Made by a program: the position numbers and the translations under genes
Shown: positions 18,307 to 26,612 of the stretch, one piece after another
Numbering within the stretch: the stretch's first letter is position 1
Layout: each line of letters starts with the position of its first letter
Source of the DNA: Streptomyces sp. CBMA156
Lineage (GTDB): Bacteria > Actinomycetota > Actinomycetes > Streptomycetales > Streptomycetaceae
NCBI RefSeq assembly: GCF_014596515.1
Contig: NZ_MSJQ01000385.1
Span: 30,676-94,675, forward strand
Direction of reading: 5' to 3'
Length of the DNA: 64,000 nucleotides
Notes under the pieces: model-generated
Told to the model about the DNA's origin: nothing
The model's input: the letters and a program-made list of their open reading frames with translations, nothing else
The model's database searches: none

Positions 18307-19248
18307 ATGTCGACAATCAACCGAAGCCGTCGCGCCGTCGTCCTCGGCACCCTCGCCGCGCTCGCCCTCGGCGCCACCGCCTGCGGTTCCTCCGGCGGCG
18401 GCGACCCGCTCGGCGGGGGTTCGAGCACCGCGACCTCAACAGGCGGGGCGGGCGGCTCAGGGTCGACGGTGGTGGTCGGCTCGGCGAACTTCCCCGAGAA
18501 CGTCCTGCTCGGCTCGATCTACTCGCAGGCGCTCAAGGCCAAGGGCATCAAGGTCGAGGAGAAGTTCAACATCGGCAGCCGCGAGGTGCTCTACGGGCAG
18601 CTGCAGAGCGGGAACCTGACCGTCCTGCCGGAGTACAACGGCTCGCTGCTCGCCTACCTGGACGCCAACTCCACCGCCGTCACCACCCAGGACGTCAACG
18701 CGGCGCTCGCCAAGACGCTGCCCGCCTCGCTGGGCATCCTCGACTCCTCCCCGGCCGAGGACAAGGACTCGCTGAGCGTCACCCAGGAGACCGCCGACAA
18801 GGACGGCCTCAAGAGCATCGCCGACCTCGCCGCCAAGGCGGGCGAGTTCACCATCGGAGGGCCGCCGGAGTTCAAGAACCGCCGTGAGCAGCAGCTCAAG
18901 GACGTCTACGGGCTGACCTTCAAGGAGTGGAAGCCCACCGCCGACACCACCGCGAACGCGCTCAAGGACGGCAGCATCCAGGTCGGCAACGTGTTCACCA
19001 CCGACCCGAAGATCGCCCAGTACAAGCTCGTCCCGCTGTCCGACCCGAAGAACATCTTCGGCGCGCAGAACGTCACCCCGCTGGTCAACAAGGCGGGCGT
19101 GAACGCGACCGCGACGGCGGCGCTCAACGCGGTGTCGGCCAAGCTCGACACCGCCGGGCTGCTGGCGCTGATGAAGCGCGTGTCGACGGACAAGGAGGAT
19201 CCGTCGGCGGTGGCCAAGGACTGGCTGAAGTCCAACGGTCTCGGCTGA
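18307..19248 (+). CDS. Betaine/choline-type substrate-binding lipoprotein (OpuAC family)
   Basis: A 313-residue lipoprotein. The signal peptide has a basic start (INRSRRAVVLGTLAALALGAT) and a lipobox ending at Cys26 (ATAC), after which a Gly/Ser-rich tether (GSSGGGDPLGGGSS) leads to the OpuAC domain: VVVGSANFPENVLLGSIYSQAL, EKFNIGSREVLYGQLQSGNLTVLPEYNGSLLAYL, and later FTIGGPPEFKNR. It delivers a compatible solute to the two permeases. GAAGGA is about 11 bases before the ATG. A 7-bp hairpin starts immediately after the stop. Confidence 0.88.
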   Translation: MSTINRSRRAVVLGTLAALALGATACGSSGGGDPLGGGSSTATSTGGAGGSGSTVVVGSANFPENVLLGSIYSQALKAKGIKVEEKFNIGSREVLYGQLQSGNLTVLPEYNGSLLAYLDANSTAVTTQDVNAALAKTLPASLGILDSSPAEDKDSLSVTQETADKDGLKSIADLAAKAGEFTIGGPPEFKNRREQQLKDVYGLTFKEWKPTADTTANALKDGSIQVGNVFTTDPKIAQYKLVPLSDPKNIFGAQNVTPLVNKAGVNATATAALNAVSAKLDTAGLLALMKRVSTDKEDPSAVAKDWLKSNGLG

Positions 19249-19266
19249 CGACCGGACGGCCGGTCG
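19249..19266 (+). terminator. Short hairpin after the importer operon
   Basis: CGACCGG and CCGGTCG pair around four bases directly after the TGA of the binding-protein gene. The stem is short but its position suits an operon end. Confidence 0.4.
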
Positions 19267-19284
19267 GCCGACCTGGCGCCCCTG

Positions 19285-19374
19285 CCGGTCCGGCGGCTTG
19301 GACGGCCTGACGGTTTGACGGTTTGCCGGTCCGGCGGTCTGCCCGTCCGGCGGTTTGCCCGTCCGGCGGCCGGC
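19285..19374. repeat. Degenerate short direct repeats
   Basis: Variants of GTCCGGCGGTTTGCC recur four to five times in a row between the importer operon and the next terminator. No frame or function is apparent; slippage-type repeat. Confidence 0.5.
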
Positions 19375-19409
19375 GCGGGTTGCCACCGACCGACCGGGGA
19401 TCGTGAACG

Positions 19410-19442
19410 CGGCGGCCCGGAGGAGCTTCCTCCGGGCCGCCG
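19410..19442 (+). terminator. Strong hairpin terminator
   Basis: A perfect 15-bp stem, CGGCGGCCCGGAGGA with TCCTCCGGGCCGCCG, around the loop GCT. It is the best transcription stop between the importer operon and the lipoprotein gene. Confidence 0.75.
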
Positions 19443-19521
19443 TCCGCCGTTGCGGAGCCCTCCTCTCCGGCCTGTAGAGGGACCTTCCCTTCCATGCCGC
19501 GAACATGACAGTGTGGGCGCC

Positions 19522-20112
19522 ATGCGCACTCGTCTCCTCGCCGCCACCCTCACGGCACTCGCCGCGGTGAGCCTCGCTGCCTGCTCCGGTTCCGGGTCGG
19601 ACTCCGGCAAGGCCACCGCCGCGGCCGGCTCCCCCACCGCCTCCGCCACCACTCCGGCCACTTCCCCCACCGGCGCCACCACCACGCCCGAGGCGCCCGC
19701 GCCCGACTCCGCCGCGCCCACGACCGACAGCACGGCCGCCCCCACGGCCGATGGCACCGCCGGTGCGCCCGCACCCGACGCCGGCGCCTCGGGAGCCCCC
19801 GCTCCGGCCAAGCCCGCCCCGCCCGCCGACGCCGGGCTGCCCGCCAAGCCGGGCACCGACCTGACGGCCAAGCTGGTCTCCGCGCTGGACGCGATCGATC
19901 CGGCGATCGTCGGCGGCAAGCCCGAGCAGGCCGTGGACCGGGCGCGCAACCAGTGCCAGTCGATGTACCAGTTCCCCAAGGACAAGCAGAAGTTGGTCGA
20001 GCTGGCCGGCCAGCGCTTCACCTCCGCCGACCACCCGCAGGGGTTCGGACCCGACACCGCCGCGAAGATCAACGACGCACTGCTCGCCACGCTCTGCCCT
20101 CCGACGCGCTGA
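19522..20112 (+). CDS. Hypothetical lipoprotein with Ala/Pro/Thr-rich linker
   Basis: A 196-residue secreted lipoprotein. The signal peptide MRTRLLAATLTALAAVSLAAC ends at the lipid-carrying Cys21. Residues ~22-115 are a low-complexity Ala/Thr/Pro/Ser stretch (SPTGATTTPEAPAP, APAPDAGASGAPAPAKPAPP) that probably spans the cell wall. The C-terminal ~80 residues form a small domain with two Cys (RARNQCQSMYQF and ALLATLCPP) that may make a disulfide. I do not recognise the domain; it recalls small DUF732-type actinobacterial surface domains, but this is weak. It is monocistronic between two terminators. Confidence 0.65.
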   Translation: MRTRLLAATLTALAAVSLAACSGSGSDSGKATAAAGSPTASATTPATSPTGATTTPEAPAPDSAAPTTDSTAAPTADGTAGAPAPDAGASGAPAPAKPAPPADAGLPAKPGTDLTAKLVSALDAIDPAIVGGKPEQAVDRARNQCQSMYQFPKDKQKLVELAGQRFTSADHPQGFGPDTAAKINDALLATLCPPTR

Positions 20113-20280
20113 GCCGAACCGCGGGTCCGCGGGCCGGGCAGGGTCCGCGGATTACGCAAGGTCCGCGAGTAACGCGGGGTCCACGCATTCGGAAGAACCG
20201 CATTTCCGCCGCTCCACGGGTTTCGCAGAACCGTGGATCCGCGCCACCATGAACCGCCCGGTGTCCTGAGCGCCGGGCCG

Positions 20281-20316
20281 CCGTGGCCGCGCCCCTTCCC
20301 GGGTGCGCGGCCACGG
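20281..20316 (+). terminator. Hairpin with T-rich tail
   Basis: An 11-bp perfect stem CCGTGGCCGCG/CGCGGCCACGG with a 14-base loop, followed by TCTTCTCGTTCC. It lies ~170 bases after the lipoprotein stop. The bases between (20113-20280) hold no gene, only three imperfect copies of GGTCCGCG(A/G)(A/G)TTACGC. Confidence 0.65.
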
Positions 20317-20417
20317 TCTTCTCGTTCCCGGCCCCTTCGGCGACACCTCACCCGCCGCGGTCGCCCTTTCGCCCCCTTCGGCCGCGCGGACCGTATGCTG
20401 ACGAACTGTTAGGTCTC

Positions 20418-20447
20418 TTGACAGACCAGTGGTCTAGTCCAAACATA
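20418..20447 (+). promoter_or_regulatory. Chitinase promoter with DasR-responsive element (dre)
   Basis: TTGACA at 20418-20423 is a good -35 box. Within and after its spacer lies AGTGGTCTAGTCCAAA (20428-20443), which matches the known streptomycete dre consensus A(C/G)TGGTCTAGACCA(C/G)T in its core except for one T for A. The site would let the GlcNAc-sensing GntR regulator DasR block RNA polymerase. The -10 is less clear (AACATA or CATAAG). A long leader of ~280 bases follows before the chitinase ATG. Confidence 0.75.
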
Positions 20448-20723
20448 AGCATGTCGATCCGACCGGGATGCACTGTGGGGGTGTGGCCACCGGCGGCTGA
20501 GGCACTGCCCTGCCATGTTCCGTTCCACCCCCGCTCCGTACGGCGCGCGCATGCGCACGCCGCCCGCATCCACGCGAGCCGGCGAGCCTTCGCCCGCCCG
20601 CACGCTCGTGCTCCCGATATCCGACCCGGTCCAGGCACCACGCCGCCGACCCCACACTGCTGCGCCGCCCGGACCGATCGCACCTCCCCAACGTCCTGCC
20701 CCACCAAGTCTGTTGGAGATTTC

Positions 20724-22781
20724 ATGCGCCTTCGCCGAACAGTCCAGGCCGTGTTGACGGCCTGCGCCACGCTGGTCGCCTCGGCCGGCCTGGTCGCCGC
20801 CGGGACGAGCTCCGCCCAGGCCGCCACCCCGCTCCCCAACCGGGTCTTCGCCCCCTACTTCGAGGCCTGGACCGGCCAGAGCCCGGCCCAGCTTGCCGCG
20901 CAGTCCGGCGCCAAGCACCTGACGATGGCGTTCCTCCAGGCCGCCACCAAGGGCTCCTGCACGCCGTACTGGAACGGCGACTCCTCGATGCCGGTGTCCT
21001 CCGCGACCTTCGGCGCCGACATCGCGACCATCCGTGCCAACGGCGGGGACGTGATCCCGTCCTTCGGTGGCTACACCGCCGACAACACCGGCACCGAGCT
21101 GGCCGACAGCTGCACCGATGTCAACCAGATCGCGGCCGCCTTCGAGAACGTGATCACCACCTACGACGTCAGCCGGATCGACCTCGACATCGAGGACAAC
21201 TCGCTGACCAACACGGGTGGGATCGACCGCCGCAACAAGGCGATCAAGCTCGTCCAGGACTGGGCCGCCACCAAGGGCCGGACCATCCAGTTCTCCTACA
21301 CGCTGCCGACCACCACCTCCGGGCTGGCCGACAGCGGCCTCGCGGTGCTGCGGAACGCGGTCAGCAACAACGCGCGGATCGACGTCGTCAACATGATGAC
21401 CTTCGACTACTACGACAACGCCACCCACGACATGGCGGCCGACACCCAGACCTCCGCGCAGGGTCTCTACAACCAGCTCGCCAGGCTGTACCCGTCCAAG
21501 ACCCCCGCCCAGCTGTGGGGTTCGATCGGGATCACCGAGATGATCGGTGTCGACGACTTCGGCCCGGCCGAGACCTTCACCCTGGCCAACGCCACCACCG
21601 TGTACAACTGGGCGGTCGCCAAGGGCATCAACACGCTGTCCTTCTGGGCGCTCCAGCGTGACAACGGCGGCTGCCCGGGCACCAAGGGCAACGACAACTG
21701 CTCCGGGATCGCCCAGAACACCTGGGACTTCACCCACATCTTCGCGCCGTTCACCAGCGGCTCGACGGTGAGCAACGACTTCTCGATCTCGGCCAGCCCG
21801 AACTCCGGTACGGTCACCGCCGGTTCGTCCACGTCGGCGACCATCGCGACGGCCGTGACGGCGGGTTCGGCGCAGAGCGTCAACCTCACGGTCGGCGGCG
21901 CCCCTGCGGGCGTCACCGCGACCGTCACCCCGGGCAGTGTCACCGCCGGCAACAGCGCCACGCTGAACATCAGCACCACCTCCGCGACGGCGCCCGGCAG
22001 TTACCCGATCACGATCACCGGTTCGGCGGCCTCCGGCAGCCACAGCAGCAGCTTCATCCTGACGGTCAACGGCACTCAGCCGAGCAACGACTTCTCGGTC
22101 GCCGTGAACCCGACCTCCGGTACGGTCACGGCCGGTTCGTCCATCTCCGCGGCCGTCACGACGGCCGTCACCGCGGGCTCGGCGCAGAGCCTTAACTTCT
22201 CGATCATCACCGTCCCGATCGGCGGCCTCACCGCCACCGTCACCCCCGGCACCGTCACCGCCGGCAACAGCGCCACGCTGAACATCACCGCCGCCGCGAG
22301 CACGATGCCGGGCACCTACCCGCTGACCATCAACGCCACCGGCCCGTCCGGCAGCCACTCCGCGACCTACTCGGTGACCGTCACCGGGACCGGCCCGGCG
22401 ACCACCGTGGTCAACGGTGACCTGGAGAGCGGCAGCCTGGCCCCGTGGACCTGCCAGAGCGGCGGCGGCCTGGCCTCCAGCCCGGCCCACTCCGGCACCC
22501 ACTCGCTCCAGGCCGCGGCCACCGCGAGCCAGACCGGCGAGTGCGCGCAGACCGTCACCCTGAAGCCCAACACCAGCTACACCCTGAGCGGTTGGGTGCA
22601 GGGCAACTACGCGTACGTCGGCGTCAGCGGTGGTGCCACCGCCAGCGTCTGGGCCAACTCCTCCACCTGGACCAAGCTGTCCGTCCCCTTCACCACCGGC
22701 GCCAACGGCACCGTCACCGTGTACCTGCACGGCTGGTACGGGCAGGGCAACGTGTTCGGGGATGACTTCTCCATCGCCTGA
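20724..22781 (+). CDS. Secreted GH18 chitinase with two Ig-like repeats and a C-terminal CBM
   Basis: A 685-residue exported enzyme that hydrolyses chitin. The signal peptide runs to about residue 33 (TSSAQA-A). The GH18 barrel spans ~40-345, with catalytic Glu157 in RIDLDIED (Asp153, Asp155) and MMTFDYYD in a later strand. Two tandem Ig/FN3-like repeats of about 104 residues (from ~350 and ~454) share GTVTAGSS, TAVTAGSAQS, ATVTPG-VTAGNSATLNI. The C-terminal ~125 residues (NGDLESGSLAPWTCQSGG to GNVFGDDFSIA) form a jelly-roll carbohydrate-binding module of the CBM16/CBM_4_9 type. The ATG at 20724 is the first residue of a normal signal peptide. A DasR-type operator precedes it. Confidence 0.92.
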   Translation: MRLRRTVQAVLTACATLVASAGLVAAGTSSAQAATPLPNRVFAPYFEAWTGQSPAQLAAQSGAKHLTMAFLQAATKGSCTPYWNGDSSMPVSSATFGADIATIRANGGDVIPSFGGYTADNTGTELADSCTDVNQIAAAFENVITTYDVSRIDLDIEDNSLTNTGGIDRRNKAIKLVQDWAATKGRTIQFSYTLPTTTSGLADSGLAVLRNAVSNNARIDVVNMMTFDYYDNATHDMAADTQTSAQGLYNQLARLYPSKTPAQLWGSIGITEMIGVDDFGPAETFTLANATTVYNWAVAKGINTLSFWALQRDNGGCPGTKGNDNCSGIAQNTWDFTHIFAPFTSGSTVSNDFSISASPNSGTVTAGSSTSATIATAVTAGSAQSVNLTVGGAPAGVTATVTPGSVTAGNSATLNISTTSATAPGSYPITITGSAASGSHSSSFILTVNGTQPSNDFSVAVNPTSGTVTAGSSISAAVTTAVTAGSAQSLNFSIITVPIGGLTATVTPGTVTAGNSATLNITAAASTMPGTYPLTINATGPSGSHSATYSVTVTGTGPATTVVNGDLESGSLAPWTCQSGGGLASSPAHSGTHSLQAAATASQTGECAQTVTLKPNTSYTLSGWVQGNYAYVGVSGGATASVWANSSTWTKLSVPFTTGANGTVTVYLHGWYGQGNVFGDDFSIA

Positions 22782-22801
22782 GTCCGCTTCGGGTAACGAC
22801 T

Positions 22802-22892
22802 GACGGATGACAGCTGACAGATTTCAACATCTGTCAGCTGTCATCTGTTTTCTGTCCTCTGGTTTCTGGTTTCTGTCCTCTGGTTTCTGTTC
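22802..22892 (-). repeat. Dispersed palindromic intergenic element, copy B
   Basis: Perfect 17-bp arms at 22806-22822 and 22829-22845 (GATGACAGCTGACAGAT and its complement) with loop TTCAAC. The ACAGA/CCAGAGGACAGA leader is on the right, so the element is oriented on the minus strand. It lies between the convergent chitinase and MFS genes, where it can serve as a bidirectional terminator. Confidence 0.85.
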
Positions 22893-22910
22893 GTCGCTCG
22901 CCGCTCTCTG

Positions 22911-24224
22911 CTACCGCTCCGGCCGGCACAGCGCCAGGTACGCCACCGTCGCCAGCACCCCGCAGACCAGGACCACCAGCGCCAGCAGCACCGCCGACGG
23001 CTGCCCGCCGAGGCTGCTCAGCGGAGCGACCACCGCGCCGCACAGGAAGTTGCCCGTCCCGAGCAGCGCCGACGCCGTACCCGCCACCTGCGGCTCGACC
23101 ATGCCGAGCGCCTGCGCGGCGGTGTTCGGCAGGAGCACCCCCAGGCTGCCCATCATCACGAACAGCGGCGGGCAGAAGCCGGCCAGCCCGAAGTCCCACA
23201 CCGTGGTCAGCAGCACCAGCGCCACCCCCGCGGCGACCGCCGCCGCGAGGCTGCCGAGCATCAGTGCCCGCTGGGTGAAGCGCGGCGCCAGCACCCGCCC
23301 GTTCAGCTGGGTCATCACCACGATCGCGAACGAGTTCAGCCCGAACAGCAGGCTGTAGGTCTGCGGCGAGACCTGGTACACGTGCTGGAGCACCGTCGAC
23401 GACCCGCTGATGTAGCCGAACAGCGCCCCGAAGGCGAGCGAGCTGGTCAGCGCCAGCCCGAGGAACGGCAGGTTGCGCAGCAACCGCCCCATCGTCCGCA
23501 GGGCCGCGCCCACGCCACCGCGGTCCCGGGTCTCCGGCGGCAGCGTCTCGCGCAGCACGCCGAACGCGACCAGGGTGAGCAGCAGCCCGAGCGCCGTGAG
23601 CACGCCGAAGGTGCCGCGCCACGAGGTGAACCGCATCAGCTGCGCGCCGACGATCGGAGCGAGGATCGGCGCCAGTCCGGATATCAGGGCGATCGAGGCG
23701 AGGAAGCGCAGCAGCGCGACGCCCTGGAAGCGGTCCCGGGAGACGGCGCGCCCGATCACCAGCCCGGCGGACCCGGCCGCGCCCTGGACGAAGCGGGCGG
23801 CGATCAGCACCGTGAGGTTCGGCGCGAACACGCACACCGCGCTGGCCAGGGTGTAGAGGACGAGCCCCACGAGCAGCGGCACGCGGCGCCCGAAGCGGTC
23901 GCTGAGCGGTCCGAAGAGCAGCTGCCCGGCCGCGACCCCGAACATCGAGAAGGTCAGGGTGAGCTGGACGGCGGCCGGCTGGGCGACCAGGTCGTCGGCG
24001 ATCGCGGGCAGGCCCGGGAGGTAGAGGTCGGTGGTGAGGGGGCCGAGCGCGGTGAGACCGCCGAGGGCGGCGATCACGGCCCAGCCGGGGCGGGCCTGGC
24101 CGGTGGCGGGTGCGGCGACGGATCCGGTGGCGGTTCCGGGGAGGGACGGGGCGGGCAGGACGGACGGGGTGGCGGCGGCTGCGGTCGACGTGTCGTCGGT
24201 GGGGCCGACGGTCGGGCCGGGCAT
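22911..24224 (-). CDS. Bcr/CflA-type MFS drug exporter
   Basis: A 437-residue transporter with 12 predicted helices. Family blocks are visible: LTTDLYLPGLPAIADDL in helix 1, GQLLFGPLSDRFGRRVPLLVGL (MFS motif A), ARFVQGAAGSAGLVIGRAVSRD and FGYISGSSTVLQHVYQVSPQTYSLLFGLN, diagnostic of the Bcr/CflA subfamily that expels bicyclomycin, chloramphenicol or sulfonamides by proton antiport. The ATG at 24224 has AGGAG upstream; a longer frame adds 55 Arg/Gly-rich residues without support. The N-terminal ~45 residues before helix 1 are Ala/Pro/Thr-rich. The natural substrate is unknown. Confidence 0.88.
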   Translation of the reverse strand: MPGPTVGPTDDTSTAAAATPSVLPAPSLPGTATGSVAAPATGQARPGWAVIAALGGLTALGPLTTDLYLPGLPAIADDLVAQPAAVQLTLTFSMFGVAAGQLLFGPLSDRFGRRVPLLVGLVLYTLASAVCVFAPNLTVLIAARFVQGAAGSAGLVIGRAVSRDRFQGVALLRFLASIALISGLAPILAPIVGAQLMRFTSWRGTFGVLTALGLLLTLVAFGVLRETLPPETRDRGGVGAALRTMGRLLRNLPFLGLALTSSLAFGALFGYISGSSTVLQHVYQVSPQTYSLLFGLNSFAIVVMTQLNGRVLAPRFTQRALMLGSLAAAVAAGVALVLLTTVWDFGLAGFCPPLFVMMGSLGVLLPNTAAQALGMVEPQVAGTASALLGTGNFLCGAVVAPLSSLGGQPSAVLLALVVLVCGVLATVAYLALCRPER

Positions 24225-24374
24225 GGTTCTCCTTACGGACGGGTGACGTGGGATTCGTTCGCGCTCCGTCCTATCGCAGCCCGGCCCGGTTCCGACAGCG
24301 GGGGTGGGCCCTGTTCGGCCACGGAGTGTGCCCGGATCGATCGCCCGCCGGCCGGTCCCTGCTCGCCCACGACG

Positions 24375-24411
24375 ACGGCCCGCCCGCACCTTCCGGTGCC
24401 CGGCGGGCCGT
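24375..24411 (-). terminator. Hairpin terminator downstream of the small secreted-protein gene
   Basis: A 10-bp outer stem ACGGCCCGCC/GGCGGGCCGT with an inner GCACC-TTCC-GGTGC hairpin. It is 150 bases past the stop of the minus-strand gene at 24561 and 150 bases upstream of the MFS start. Confidence 0.65.
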
Positions 24412-24501
24412 AACGGTCCCTGGCCAGAAGCAATCAGGAACAGCCAAGGGTGATCAGAAATCGGTCAGCAGCGACCGGGAGGGCCGATGCCCGAGCGGTG
24501 C

Positions 24502-24577
24502 GCTCAGCGCTTGACGACGTGCTCAGCGCTTGACGACGTGCTCAGCGCTTGACGACGTGCTCAGTGCTTGACGACGT
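24502..24577. repeat. Four tandem 19-bp repeats spanning a stop codon
   Basis: The unit GCTCAGCGCTTGACGACGT occurs four times without spacing (starts 24502, 24521, 24540, 24559; one base differs in the last). The right-most copy encodes the final residues and stop of the minus-strand gene, the other three are non-coding copies beyond it. Confidence 0.9.
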
Positions 24578-25043
24578 GCTCGGCGCGGAGCGCCGCCTGC
24601 ACTGCCGCGCCGTCCTGCCACGCGTAGAGCTGGTTGCCGTTCAGCGCGACGCTGTAGTGCCCGCAGGTGCCGCTGGCCTTGGTCGCGACGCCCTCGGGGA
24701 ACCAGCCCGCCTTGAGCGATTCCGGCACCGGGTGCGCGCCCCTGCCCGGCTGCCCGGCGGTGCAGCCGACGGGCAGCCGCCCCTCCGGAAGGGTGGCGCG
24801 CAGCAGGCGGTCGTCGCCGGTGGTGGACATCAGGTACTTGACGCCGGAGGCGTTGTCGGGCAGCCAGGCCGGCATCGTGTGACGGTCGGCCTTGGCCTGG
24901 GTGCCGGTGTCATAGGCAGCCTGCTGCTGGTGGCGCTCGTCGTACCAGTCGGACACCCGCGGGCCGATGGCCACGGCCGCCACGGCCACGGCCATGCCGG
25001 TGCCGGCTACTCCCAGCGCGACCTTGCTCACGATGCCCTTCAT
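24561..25043 (-). CDS. Hypothetical membrane-anchored/exported protein
   Basis: A 160-residue protein with one N-terminal hydrophobic segment (SKVALGVAGTGMAVAVAAVAI), which may be a signal anchor, followed by a soluble domain. Two Cys (PVGCTAGQ and GTCGHYSVALNG) may form an external disulfide; NGNQLYAWQDGAAVQAALRAEHVV closes the protein. I do not recognise the family. The 3' end has been shaped by a 19-bp tandem duplication, so the last few residues may vary between strains. Confidence 0.65.
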   Translation of the reverse strand: MKGIVSKVALGVAGTGMAVAVAAVAIGPRVSDWYDERHQQQAAYDTGTQAKADRHTMPAWLPDNASGVKYLMSTTGDDRLLRATLPEGRLPVGCTAGQPGRGAHPVPESLKAGWFPEGVATKASGTCGHYSVALNGNQLYAWQDGAAVQAALRAEHVVKH

Positions 25044-25509
25044 GCCCGGCTGTCCTCTCCCGTGTCGTGACCGATGCGGCCGTTGCCTGTTGTTCCCGCT
25101 GCCGAGGGCCGTTCACGTCGTTCGGCTCTGCGCCACCGGCCCGGTCTGCGCGGTCCGCCGCCCGGTGTCACCATCGTGGCCCGGACGGACCCGTCGGATC
25201 GTCACCACAAGGTCGCGATCTCGGCTCCGACCCACGGGGTAGGTCCTCCACCTTCAGGCGTATGCCGTTCGACAGAGGCCATGAGAACCGCGGGTTCCGG
25301 ACCGCCGTGGCCCCGGGCATCTGCCGCTCCGGCACTCAGGGTGGCACCCCCGGGTCGAGCACGACCCGAGTCCCAGTCGAGCCTTGCTCAAGCCCGGCGC
25401 CGCCGCAGCCCGGCCTGCTGCACCCGGGGCACGGGCGGCCGGCCCCGGGTTCGGCCACTCTGACTCGGACCGCCCGGCTGGGACCTCCCAGGCCGGGAGC
25501 CCCTCGGGC
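25044..25509. other. Intergenic stretch without a convincing gene
   Basis: No frame here has coding character. It must carry the promoter of the minus-strand gene ending at 24561. A 7-bp hairpin CGGGTCG-AGCA-CGACCCG lies at 25351-25368 and could terminate the phosphodiesterase gene that ends at 25510. Confidence 0.5.
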
Positions 25510-26388
25510 TCAGACCTCCGCCGGTACCGGCCGCGCGACCGGGAACGGGCGGCCGTCGAGGGTCCAGTGCGGGTCGATCGGGCGCAGCAGCGAGGCGTAC
25601 ACCTGGGCGGCGACGTCCGGGTGGCGGATCTCGCCGGTGGGCGGGCCTGCCGGGATGCCGTGCCCGGCACAGGCGACCCAGGCCGTCCGCTCCTCGACCG
25701 TACGGCCACCGTGACCGCCGGCGTCCACGTGCCCGTGGTCGGTGACGACGATGACCGTCCACTGTTCCTCGGCGTGGGTCGCCCGGCCGCGGACGGCGTC
25801 GAGGAGGCGGCCGAGGCGCTCGTCTGCGGTCCGCATGGACGCGCGGTACTCGTCGCCGCAGCCCAGGAAGTGGGCCGTCTCGTCGACGGCGCCGAGGTAG
25901 ACGAAGGAGGCCTCGGGGTCGGCGGTTCCGAGGACGTGGACGGCCTCCCGGGTGACCTCCTCGTCCACGGCTTCCCAGGCCTCGGGGGATTCCTCGGCGG
26001 GCGCCACGTAGGAGAGCCGGCCGGGGGCGCGGAACAGCGGGCCGCCGGACTCGTTGATCACCAGCGGGTCCCAGCCGGCCGCGACGAAGGTGCGGCGGCG
26101 GTCGCCCCGGTTGAGGCGGGTGGCGAAGTCGGGGAACACGTCGAGCCGGTTGCCGCCCAGGTGGTTGCCCCAGACCCCGTGCTTGGCGGGCTCGACCCCG
26201 GTCACGATGGTGGCCCAGCACGGCCCTGACATTGTGGGCGTGCCCTCCCCGACGGTGACCGGTACCAGGAACCCGGCCTCGGCGACCTCCTGGAGCCGGG
26301 GCATCGGCACCTGCGCCAGGTAGTCGTGGCGGACGCCGTCGATCCCGACGACGAGCACGCGGGGGCGGGGCCACTGGGCAGCGGACAT
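25510..26388 (-). CDS. Alkaline-phosphatase-fold phosphodiesterase (nucleotide pyrophosphatase type)
   Basis: A 292-residue protein of the alkaline phosphatase/NPP superfamily, which hydrolyses phosphomono- or phosphodiesters with two metal ions. VLVVGIDGVRHDYL carries the first metal Asp; PTMSGPCWATIVTGVEPAKHGVWGN is the nucleophile block of NPP proteins, and VIVVTDHGHVDAGGHGG provides the Asp-His pair. No signal peptide is seen, so it acts in the cytoplasm. The ATG at 26388 fits the usual distance to the first metal site. The substrate is unknown. Confidence 0.82.
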   Translation of the reverse strand: MSAAQWPRPRVLVVGIDGVRHDYLAQVPMPRLQEVAEAGFLVPVTVGEGTPTMSGPCWATIVTGVEPAKHGVWGNHLGGNRLDVFPDFATRLNRGDRRRTFVAAGWDPLVINESGGPLFRAPGRLSYVAPAEESPEAWEAVDEEVTREAVHVLGTADPEASFVYLGAVDETAHFLGCGDEYRASMRTADERLGRLLDAVRGRATHAEEQWTVIVVTDHGHVDAGGHGGRTVEERTAWVACAGHGIPAGPPTGEIRHPDVAAQVYASLLRPIDPHWTLDGRPFPVARPVPAEV

Positions 26389-26560
26389 GCTGGGGTTCCT
26401 TTCGGTCGTGCGCATCCGGCCGCACCCGCCGAGGGCGCCGCCGACCGCGCCATGCTTCACCGGCCGCCGTACGGATCGGCGTCACTCCGTCGAACCTCAG
26501 GTGTCCGCAAGGTGTCGGAAGGGCCCCGTCCGACGGCCCGGTGGCCGCCCGTCCGCCCGT

Positions 26561-26592
26561 CCGGCGACCGGCGACCGGCGACCGGCGACCGG
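26561..26592. repeat. Tandem 7-bp repeat
   Basis: GCGACCG is repeated about four times in a row (with flanking partial units) between the phosphodiesterase promoter region and the stop of the next minus-strand gene. A simple slippage repeat. The rest of 26389-26612 shows no gene. Confidence 0.7.
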
Positions 26593-26612
26593 ATGAAGCC
26601 ACGCCGCTCCGG

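Noticed and set aside
20409..22730. A 773-codon minus-strand frame opposite the chitinase
   Set aside because: It mirrors the third-position GC of the chitinase gene, has no recognisable motif, and would cover the DasR-type promoter.
22802..22892. The repeated palindromes as a CRISPR array
   Set aside because: Copies are several kilobases apart, differ in length and loop, and have no spacers or cas genes.
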